Assembly: GCA_964449295.1 (NCBI GenBank)
Contig: CAYUZN010000019.1
Coordinates: 1 to 23,374 of the forward strand
Origin: CANJJB01 sp964449295
Lineage (GTDB): Bacteria; Chlamydiota; Chlamydiia; Chlamydiales; Rhabdochlamydiaceae
Length of the DNA stretch: 23,374 bases
Direction of reading: 5' to 3'
Under the pieces are notes generated by a model. That model searched no databases. It was not told the origin of the DNA and saw only the letters and a list, made by a program, of their open reading frames with translations. The first letter of the stretch is position 1. The number at the start of each line of letters is the position of its first letter. Positions 1-5,986 of the stretch are shown piece after piece. The position numbers and the translations under genes are program-made.

Positions 1-1035
1 ATCACGGTTTTCCATGCACCGACAGAAGAGCAAGAAGCTGAGGCGGTTATTCAAAGGATGATACATTTACATCGAGAGCACCATATCCCTTGGCACGAGA
101 TGGCCATTCTCTATAGATCCAATAATCTCTCTCGACCTTTTGAACTGGCCCTCATGCAAGCTGCTTGGCAAAAAGAAGGTGGGTGGGTGCGCGGCATCCC
201 CTATCAAATCTTCGGAGGAACAGAATTTTATGAAAGAAGTGAAATCAAAGATTTAACCGCTTATTTGCGCGCTATTATTAACCCTCTTGACCAAGAAGCT
301 CTTCTTCGTATTATTAATGTTCCTAGACGTGGTGTCTCAGATCAAACCTTAGATAAACTCACTCAAATGAACCGCTCTAAAAACCTCCCTTTGTGGGATG
401 TGCTTAAAGATGTCTCATCTCTAGATAATCTCTCTGATCGTGCTTTAAATGGCGTCAAATCTTTCGTGAAGCTCATTCAAACAGCGCACGAGAAATTCTC
501 CTCTCCCCCGTATGCACCCACTCTTCAATGGCTTATCGACACAATCAACTACAAAAAAGCCATTAGCGAAGACGTCAAAAGTGACAAAATGCGCCTTTTT
601 AAAGAGGAGAATGTGGCAGCCTTTGTAAAAAACTTAGCTACATGGGAAACTACAGATAATGGATCTCTTGCAGATTTTATAAGCACACTTTCATTGAACG
701 ATAATCAGTGGTTTGCAGGACAATCTAAAACCTCTGATAATAAAGTCAATTTGATGACCTTTCACAGTGCAAAAGGACTTGAATTCACAGCTTGTTTTCT
801 CGTAGGCCTTGAAGATCACATCATTCCTCACGAAAAAAGTTTGCAAGAAGGCTCTTTAGAAGAAGAAAGGAGATTAATGTATGTGGCTATCACTAGAGCT
901 AAGCATCATTTGTTTTTGAGCATGGCAAGGCAAAGAAAAAGGTATGGAAAAGATGTCAGCTCAAGCCCCTCTCGTTTCCTCTTTGAAATCCCTAAAAACC
1001 TGATAAAGGTTACGAATTGGAATAGTTTTGATTAA
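1..1035 (+). CDS. uvrD: UvrD/PcrA/Rep-type DNA helicase, C-terminal part (5' end outside the window)
   Basis: Superfamily 1 3'-5' DNA helicase, which unwinds DNA during nucleotide-excision and mismatch repair and clears replication forks. The reading frame is open from base 1 (ITVFHAPTEEQEAE...), so the N-terminal ATPase core with Walker A and B lies upstream of the window. The visible part holds the 2A/2B portion: motif IV (AILYRSNN), motif IVa (FGGTEFYERSEIKD), motif V (VNLMTFHSAKGLEF) and motif VI with the arginine finger (EEERRLMYVAITRAK). After motif VI comes the usual RYGK...PSRF segment, then only about 17 residues, so the long tail of E. coli UvrD is absent. The 3' end overlaps the convergent gene at 1010-1723 by 26 bases. 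The family is certain. UvrD, PcrA or Rep cannot be told apart from this fragment, so the symbol is provisional. Confidence 0.93.
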   Translation: MTVFHAPTEEQEAEAVIQRMIHLHREHHIPWHEMAILYRSNNLSRPFELALMQAAWQKEGGWVRGIPYQIFGGTEFYERSEIKDLTAYLRAIINPLDQEALLRIINVPRRGVSDQTLDKLTQMNRSKNLPLWDVLKDVSSLDNLSDRALNGVKSFVKLIQTAHEKFSSPPYAPTLQWLIDTINYKKAISEDVKSDKMRLFKEENVAAFVKNLATWETTDNGSLADFISTLSLNDNQWFAGQSKTSDNKVNLMTFHSAKGLEFTACFLVGLEDHIIPHEKSLQEGSLEEERRLMYVAITRAKHHLFLSMARQRKRYGKDVSSSPSRFLFEIPKNLIKVTNWNSFD

Positions 1036-1723
1036 TTAACCTGCGCAGCACTTCTTTTCCCCAGAGCCCTTGCCAGTGGATAATAATGGCGTCTATGTTG
1101 ATGCCTGAATGCAATCGCCAGTTGTACTTATCGGAGAGTTCTGCAACTTCAATAGCTTCAATATGAATTAAGAACCCTAAAATATCTTGATCACTAAAAA
1201 AACGATCGTTGTACTTTAAACAAGCAGCTGCCCACTTTTCAATGAGAGAAGAATCTTTCATAAAAGCAATCACGCCCGTATTATATCTCACGTCTTCAGA
1301 TGCACGCTCTCTTTCATAACTTAAAGCAACGCCTGAATGGGGATGAATCTTTTGGAAGAGTGGAGAGATAGATCCTGTGATTTCGCAATCAAGATCAATC
1401 CAAATCGATTGATCAAAAGGTGTTTGAAGTAGAGCAAATGGTTTTAAAAACAGCTGCTTTCTAGCGCTCCAACCAATTGGACCAAAACGCTCTTCCCATT
1501 CAGCAATCAAATCTCGATGTATGAGCGATTCGGGCATGATAAAATCTTTTGATCTTTCAAGTGTGATCACGTCCCCTTTCTGAGCACACCATCTCTTTGC
1601 TTCTAATGTCATGCCAAAATCAGCAAAAACGACAGGATAACGGTTGTGCTTTTGATAATGTTTCCACCACCACATGAGAAGCCACTCTTGCTGCCTATCA
1701 CAACCAACAATCACTCCTTTCAT
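1010..1723 (-). CDS. Glycosyltransferase-like (GT-A fold) hypothetical protein
   Basis: Protein of 237 residues that I do not recognise by name but whose layout resembles GT8-like GT-A glycosyltransferases. It starts with a strand like those that open a nucleotide-sugar fold (MKGVIVGCDRQQEW). A DxD-type metal/nucleotide-sugar motif sits in WIDLDCEI (D110, D112). It is followed by YNTGVIAF (147-154), SDQDILGF (177-184) and a late histidine in IIHWQG (H216), the usual order of acceptor and metal-binding elements in this fold. There is no signal peptide or membrane segment, so it is probably cytoplasmic. The start codon overlaps the stop of the upstream thioredoxin-like gene as ATGA, which implies translational coupling. 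Donor and acceptor cannot be inferred. Function is assigned by fold pattern only. Confidence 0.6.
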   Translation of the reverse strand: MKGVIVGCDRQQEWLLMWWWKHYQKHNRYPVVFADFGMTLEAKRWCAQKGDVITLERSKDFIMPESLIHRDLIAEWEERFGPIGWSARKQLFLKPFALLQTPFDQSIWIDLDCEITGSISPLFQKIHPHSGVALSYERERASEDVRYNTGVIAFMKDSSLIEKWAAACLKYNDRFFSDQDILGFLIHIEAIEVAELSDKYNWRLHSGINIDAIIIHWQGLWGKEVLRRLINQNYSNS

Positions 1724-2655
1724 TTTTTACCTATCTCGCGAATGTATTGAATGGCCTCTTTGATATCTTCTTGTGCTTCTAAAGGAGCATCTTGCAGAGC
1801 TTTTCTTGCGTAATCAAGAGCCTTCTCCTCCTGACCTTTGCTTAAACAATACTGTGCAAGAGTCATTTCTACTTGCCAACGATGCTCTTTATCTTCTTGC
1901 CCAAAATGTTTGAGATATTTTTTTAAAGGTTTAATAACTTCTTCAAGTGTCAGAGATAACTCTTGTCTTTCTTGAAACTCCAATAAAGCCAGCTGTAGTT
2001 GAGAGCCTTCCTCATTATTAGGATCTCTACTTTTAATTTCCTCTTTGATGTTTTTAGCTTTTTTTCTGTCTAATCCTAGGTAGTTCTTATACTGCTCTAA
2101 AAGAAAAAATGTCCCCGAATCAACTTGAAGACCTGTAGACAAAAGTTCCATTTGAAGTTTTTTAAAGCCAATTGTCTTAGCTTCCGTATAGTAATGTCTG
2201 AGAATTTCTATTGGAACTGCTTTAAGGTCTATCTGAGCCATTTTATCTTGCAATAGTTCCACTTTCGTCAAAAGCCCTTTGAGATGCTCTGCCATTTCTT
2301 GAGGTGTTTTTGGAAGATACCCAACACGCGTTATCTCCATGCCTTCTTTGTCAATCAGCACAAACATAGGAACTTGATCGATGTGATATTTCTTACAAAT
2401 CTCTTCTTGACTCCCATCTGACATATAGACTTTGAGAAGGTTAAAACTCTCACCAATCGATTGTCTGAACTGCTCTTGATCTAGAACTTCTTTGATCAAT
2501 TTGTCACACCAAGGACAACTATTAAGGCTTAAAAATACCAATAAAGCAGGTTTTTCATTTTTTTGAATATGTTCAGCAAGCCGGACAGTTTCTAAACCAG
2601 AGAGAGGTGTCAGACAGCTTAAGAAAAAAAGAAGAAAAGAAAACGCTCTTAACAT
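1720..2655 (-). CDS. Exported thioredoxin-like protein with a TPR-like C-terminal region
   Basis: Protein of 311 residues with an N-terminal signal peptide (hydrophobic MLRAFSFLLFFLSCLTPLSG), so it probably acts in the periplasm. Residues 30-125 form a thioredoxin fold with the redox pair CPWC (C47, C50) and a downstream cis-proline in HIDQVPMFVLID, as in DsbD-gamma or thioredoxin/disulfide-isomerase proteins. The C-terminal half is helical and ends in a TPR-like segment (QVEMTLAQYCLSKGQEEKAL) that could bind a partner. A Shine-Dalgarno sequence (AAGAGG) lies 7-8 bases before the ATG. The gene is divergent from the Tsr3/DTW-like gene, with a 33-base gap, and its stop overlaps the start of the GT-like gene. 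A role in disulfide handling of envelope proteins is likely, since chlamydial outer envelopes are held together by disulfide bonds. The substrate is unknown. Confidence 0.75.
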   Translation of the reverse strand: MLRAFSFLLFFLSCLTPLSGLETVRLAEHIQKNEKPALLVFLSLNSCPWCDKLIKEVLDQEQFRQSIGESFNLLKVYMSDGSQEEICKKYHIDQVPMFVLIDKEGMEITRVGYLPKTPQEMAEHLKGLLTKVELLQDKMAQIDLKAVPIEILRHYYTEAKTIGFKKLQMELLSTGLQVDSGTFFLLEQYKNYLGLDRKKAKNIKEEIKSRDPNNEEGSQLQLALLEFQERQELSLTLEEVIKPLKKYLKHFGQEDKEHRWQVEMTLAQYCLSKGQEEKALDYARKALQDAPLEAQEDIKEAIQYIREIGKK

Positions 2656-2688
2656 ATAATCGCCTCTTATTTCTATACTCTATAAAAA

Positions 2689-3165
2689 ATGCTTCAGTTT
2701 CCTCCAACACTTATTTTACGTCACAGAAAAGAAAATCTCAAAAAGTGTTCTTTGCGCGGGCTAGAAACCAGACAAGATTTTCAATTTTTTACTTACCCTA
2801 AAGATAATTTACCCTCTTTAACTGGCTACATCCTTTTAACGCTGGGCGCTCCCCCTTTAACTAAAGATGACAAAAATTTTGGGTTATTTCTGATCGATGC
2901 CACCTGGCGTTACGCCAGCATCATGTTCAATCATACACCTTCTGTCAAAAATTGCCTGCACAGAAGTTTGCCATCTCACTTGCGCACAGCCTATCCTCGA
3001 GAGCAAAATGACTGCCCAGACCCTCAAGCAGGACTTGCCTCTATCGAGGCTCTGTATGCCGCTTTTACGATTTTAGAAAGAGATACAAAAGGCCTTCTTG
3101 ATAACTACTATTGGCAAGAACAATTTTTACAAGACAATCCATCCTTGAGAGCTCTTGACTTTTGA
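2689..3165 (+). CDS. Tsr3/DTW-like aminocarboxypropyltransferase family protein
   Basis: Protein of 158 residues resembling the SPOUT-like aminocarboxypropyltransferases (Tsr3/DUF367 of rRNA; DTW-domain TapT/TuaA of tRNA). These move the 3-amino-3-carboxypropyl group of S-adenosylmethionine to RNA. Visible signs: an N-terminal ILRHRKENLKKCSLRGLE resembling the DPKKCTG-like start of Tsr3; FLIDATWRYASIMF matching the DxTW element; RSLPSHLRTAYP matching the R-LP-LR/AANP element; LASIEALYAAFTIL matching the L-(S/T)-xEA helix; and YYWQEQFLQDNPSLRAL matching the FkWG-xFLxLN ending of Tsr3. The start is forced, because an in-frame TAA lies at 2683-2685. There is no clear Shine-Dalgarno site. A perfect TATAAT at 2655-2660 has no good -35 partner. 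The family is fairly secure. Whether the target is rRNA or tRNA is open. Confidence 0.65.
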   Translation: MLQFPPTLILRHRKENLKKCSLRGLETRQDFQFFTYPKDNLPSLTGYILLTLGAPPLTKDDKNFGLFLIDATWRYASIMFNHTPSVKNCLHRSLPSHLRTAYPREQNDCPDPQAGLASIEALYAAFTILERDTKGLLDNYYWQEQFLQDNPSLRALDF

Positions 3166-3198
3166 TGTGTATTAAAATAATCTGGGGTCCTTAAAAAT

Positions 3199-4428
3199 AT
3201 GAATCCAAAAGTTTATTCCTTCAAAGAACACGGTCTTTCCATTGACAGCATAGATCCCGATGCTCTCTATGTTATGGAAAAGTTAAGACACGCAGGCTTT
3301 ATCGCTTTTCTTGTAGGAGGAGGCGTGCGCGATCTCCTTCTTAAAAAAACACCTAAAGATTTTGATATTTCAACATCTGCCAAGCCAGAAGATATCAAGC
3401 GCCTCTTTCGCAATAGTATTTTGATTGGAAGACGTTTTAGATTAGCGCATATTCGCTTTGGCAAAAAAATTTTGGAAGTCTCAACCTTTAGGTCAGGTGA
3501 TAATGAAGCAGACGCTTTAATTATAAGAGATAACAATTGGGGCTCTCCTGAAGAGGATGCACTGAGACGAGATTTTACGATCAATGGTCTTTTCTATGAT
3601 CCTTCCGATCAAACCATTATCGATTATGTAGGTGGCTATCCCGATATTGAAAAACGCTACTTACGCACAATAGGCCAACCTTTCCTTCGTTTTAAACAAG
3701 ATCCCGTACGCATGATCCGTCTTTTAAAATTCAAAGCCAGGTTTGGACTCGATATTTGTCCAGAAGCTCACATGGCTCTTTTAGATTGTAGAGGAGACAT
3801 CATTAAAAGTTCTCAAGCTCGTATTCTAGAAGAACTCTTGCGCATGCTTGAATCAGGATCATCGAGATCTTTTTTCCATCTTATGACAGAAAATGGCCTA
3901 TTGCAGCTTCTTTTGCCTGCTCTTGCCTCATTTTTAGAGACACACAAGGGTGATGAAATTTTTTCCTACTTAAGTGAAATCGATCGAAATTTTCAAGACC
4001 CTGAAAAAATCCCTCTAGATAGGGCTGTTCTACTCTCTTGTCTCATTTTTCCCTTTTTACAAGCACACTTAGACACACTCTTTATTCAAAGGCAAAAAAT
4101 CCCACATTTAGGCGAGGTCCATCAAGAATCGCACCATGTTATCGACACTATTTTTCTTCCTTTTTTCCTTCTTTCTCGTCGCATAAGGACATCTTTAATC
4201 AGTCTTCTTACCTCTCAATACCGCTTAACTCCTTTTGAAAAAAGACGATCTCATAGATTACGAATCCCGAGCGATCCCGATTTTCCTTTAGCTCTTCAGT
4301 TTTTACAAATCAGAAGTTGTCTAGAACCAGGCTTCCAAAAAATTTGGGAAGAGTGGCATGAAGAGTTGCAAAAAGTTGAGTTACCTTTACATAAACCTCG
4401 TAGGCAGAGAAGACGAGTTAGACGCTAA
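3199..4428 (+). CDS. pcnB: Poly(A) polymerase / CCA-adding-type nucleotidyltransferase
   Basis: Class II nucleotidyltransferase of 409 residues. It adds 3' poly(A) tails that mark RNA for decay. The head domain has the GG motif and following RD (LVGGGVRDLLL, residues 38-48), the metal-binding DxD in KDFDIST (D54, D56) and RRDFTINGLFYD (123-134). The next conserved block is DPVRMIRLLKFKARFG. The C-terminus is very basic (KPRRQRRRVRR), typical of bacterial PcnB rather than tRNA CCA-transferase. Its position directly before lpxB matches the pcnB-lpxB order in Chlamydia as I recall it, which also favours PcnB. Upstream, TTGACT (3155-3160) followed after 17 bases by the poor TAATCT would place a transcript start almost at the ATG, so I do not call it a promoter. 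A CCA-adding enzyme remains the alternative. Confidence 0.88.
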   Translation: MNPKVYSFKEHGLSIDSIDPDALYVMEKLRHAGFIAFLVGGGVRDLLLKKTPKDFDISTSAKPEDIKRLFRNSILIGRRFRLAHIRFGKKILEVSTFRSGDNEADALIIRDNNWGSPEEDALRRDFTINGLFYDPSDQTIIDYVGGYPDIEKRYLRTIGQPFLRFKQDPVRMIRLLKFKARFGLDICPEAHMALLDCRGDIIKSSQARILEELLRMLESGSSRSFFHLMTENGLLQLLLPALASFLETHKGDEIFSYLSEIDRNFQDPEKIPLDRAVLLSCLIFPFLQAHLDTLFIQRQKIPHLGEVHQESHHVIDTIFLPFFLLSRRIRTSLISLLTSQYRLTPFEKRRSHRLRIPSDPDFPLALQFLQIRSCLEPGFQKIWEEWHEELQKVELPLHKPRRQRRRVRR

Positions 4429-4450
4429 GAAAGAATTCGAGTTAGAGAAG

Positions 4451-4545
4451 AGATTTCTAACACAGAGATCACAGAGACACAGAGTAAGAGAGAGAAAATA
4501 TATTTTTCTTCCTTTGTGTCTCTGTGATCTCTGTGTTGAAAATCT
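4451..4545. repeat. 95-base imperfect palindrome with CACAGAG repeats between pcnB and lpxB
   Basis: The core is a perfect 23-base inverted repeat: 4459-4481 pairs with 4515-4537. Six further pairs outside it (AGATTT 4451-4456 with AAATCT 4540-4545, after a 2-base mismatch) and an inner A/G-rich to T/C-rich extension give a near-continuous stem of about 40 pairs, counting G-U pairs. The loop is about 9 bases (4494-4502). Each arm holds tandem copies of CACAGAG (4461-4467, 4470-4476 and 4478-4484 on the left). The sequence type (CACAGAGA...CTCTGTG) resembles palindromic repeats that, to my knowledge, are scattered in many unrelated bacterial genomes and often yield spurious small ORFs reading LCDLCV. 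As RNA it would be a strong hairpin just before the lpxB start at 4567 and is followed by TTGTTTT, so it could also act as a terminator or processing site. Confidence 0.85.
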
Positions 4546-4566
4546 TGTTTTAAAGAGCAGGAGTGC

Positions 4567-5666
4567 ATGAGACCTGATATTTTCATATTTGCAGGAGAGC
4601 CTTCCGGTGATTTACATGGAGAACACTTACTAAAAGCGCTTTTTTTTCAAAAACCTGATCTTACAGTTGTGGGTGTCGGCGGCCCTAGACTACGTGAGCA
4701 AGGGTTAAAATGCTGCATGCCTATGGAAAAATTCCAAGTGATGGGATTTATCGATGTCTTTTTTTCTCTCCCTCGTCTCATTTGGCAATTTTATAAAATC
4801 AGACACACCATTCTCAAATTAAATCCCAAAGTTGTTGTCACGATCGACTACCCAGGCTTTAATCTCAGATTAGGAAAATCTCTCAGAAAAAAAGGGTTTA
4901 CAGGAAAACTCTGCCACTACATTTGCCCCTCTGTTTGGGCCTGGGGGAAAAATCGCACCCAATTACTCGCTCAAAATTTTGATCTCCTACTCTCCATATT
5001 TCCTTTCGAACAAGCCTATTTTGCTCATACAGATCTTGCTATCTTTTATGTTGGCAACCCTCTCATGCAGAAAATTCCCCACCCCTACCCTGTACAAAAC
5101 ACGCACCAAATTGCAATTTTTCCAGGAAGCCGTAAAAAAGAAGTTGAGCGCAATCTTCCCCTCTATTTGAAAGTGATTAAAACCCTGTCAAAAGAGTATG
5201 CAGGCCTCTCTTTTGTTATATCTGTTGCATCTCCTCAACTCTTTCATGTGATTCAAACGATCTTAAAAAAAGAACAAGTTGCCATCTCCTTAGTCTCGCA
5301 AGAGAACAATGAAGAGCTGATACAGAACTCTNNNNNNNNNNCACCCTACAGCTGGCACTTTATGGCCTGCCTACCGTTGTCACCTACGCGATGTCGCTCA
5401 TCGATATATTCCTCGCTAAATATATTTTCCGCATCCACCTCCCTTTCTATTGCCTCGTCAATATTCTAGCTAAAAAACAAGTTTTCCCAGAATTAATTGG
5501 CCCCTCTCTCTCTGAAGATTCCCTCTTGAAAACCTTAAAAAAAATAATAGCAAATAAAGAAGAGCGTCTCACTTGCCACAACGAATGCCTGAATGTCAGA
5601 AAAATTCTAGGAGATCAAAATAGCAGCCAAGAAGCTGCCACCCATATTTTGGATTTATTTGACTGA
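4567..5666 (+). CDS. lpxB: Lipid-A-disaccharide synthase, interrupted by an assembly gap
   Basis: GT19 glycosyltransferase that joins UDP-2,3-diacylglucosamine and lipid X to form the lipid A disaccharide at the inner membrane. Before the gap: IFIFAGEPSGDLHGEHLL near the N-terminus, VGVGGPRLREQGLKC, ICPSVWAWGKNR and IAIFPGSRKKEVERNLP, all LpxB hallmarks. After the gap the protein continues in another nominal frame with TLQLALYGLPTVVTYAMS, LVNILAKKQVFPELIG and the C-terminus at 5666. Upstream codons are in phase with 4567 and downstream codons with 5343. A real gap length of 2 modulo 3 would restore one frame, so the shift comes from the 10-N placeholder and is not a mutation. The missing piece is the conserved SGT-xxLE donor-binding motif. 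About 363 residues are visible. The HTH gene follows after 8 bases. Confidence 0.93.
5332..5341. other. Assembly gap (10 N) inside lpxB
   Basis: A run of ten N. The flanking lpxB halves are out of frame across it by one base, so the true gap length is not 10. Comparison with the usual LpxB motif order suggests that a short stretch coding for the SGTA-type motif is missing. Confidence 0.95.
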
Positions 5667-5674
5667 GGTTAAAA

Positions 5675-5983
5675 ATGGGCAAATTTTATGATGATTTAAA
5701 GAAGAGCTTTGAAGATATCCTTGACTACCGTAAAGGAAAGATTACACTGCGCTCTGAAATGATCGAATTACCTGAACCACCGTTAGAATATACCGCGAAA
5801 GACATCAAGCAAATCAGAAAAAAGAAAAATTACTCACAGGCTATTTTTGCGATGATTCTCAATGTGAGTGTGCGTACGATCCAATCATGGGAATCAGGCG
5901 TTCGTGTTCCTACACATTCCGCCTTACGCCTTTTAGAAATTATTGATAAAGGTATCTACCAACCCAAAATTTATAGAAATTAA
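5675..5983 (+). CDS. XRE/HigA-like helix-turn-helix antitoxin-type regulator, without visible toxin
   Basis: Protein of 102 residues with the layout of HigA/NadS-type antitoxins. The N-terminal linker contains ITLRSEMIELPEPP. A HTH_XRE domain follows, in which YTAKDIKQIRKKKNYSQAIF and MILNVSVRTIQSWESG are the helices, with VPTHSALRLLEII after them. It would bind DNA as a dimer and usually represses its own operon. These genes normally sit next to a RelE/HigB-like toxin. Here the upstream neighbour is lpxB (8 bases away, with TGAGG overlapping the lpxB stop as Shine-Dalgarno) and the downstream neighbour is the convergent CHAT gene (3-base gap). No small toxin frame is visible in between. It is therefore an orphan antitoxin or a plain regulator, co-transcribed with lpxB or silent. 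Confidence 0.82.
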   Translation: MGKFYDDLKKSFEDILDYRKGKITLRSEMIELPEPPLEYTAKDIKQIRKKKNYSQAIFAMILNVSVRTIQSWESGVRVPTHSALRLLEIIDKGIYQPKIYRN

Positions 5984-5986
5984 CTC

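Noticed and set aside
2607..2801. Plus-strand open frame of 64 codons over the thioredoxin gene start
   Set aside because: It lies partly antisense to the signal peptide and partly in another frame of the Tsr3/DTW-like gene. No motif or ribosome binding site.
3155..3183. Possible promoter TTGACT-17-TAATCT before pcnB
   Set aside because: The -10 is poor and the transcript would start about 10 bases from the ATG. TAAAAT at 3173-3178 is only 12 bases from the -35.
3267..3584. Minus-strand open frame of 105 codons within pcnB
   Set aside because: It is antisense to the conserved catalytic head of pcnB and is low-complexity Ser/Arg/Leu. Treated as a shadow.
4358..4570. Open frame of 70 codons spanning the palindrome, with LCLCDLCVENL in it
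   Set aside because: It overlaps the pcnB end, reads both arms of the hairpin, and its sequence is the usual by-product of CACAGAG palindromes. Not a gene.
5667..5986. Complete toxin-antitoxin operon
   Set aside because: Only the antitoxin-like protein is present. The 8-base and 3-base gaps on either side leave no room for a toxin.
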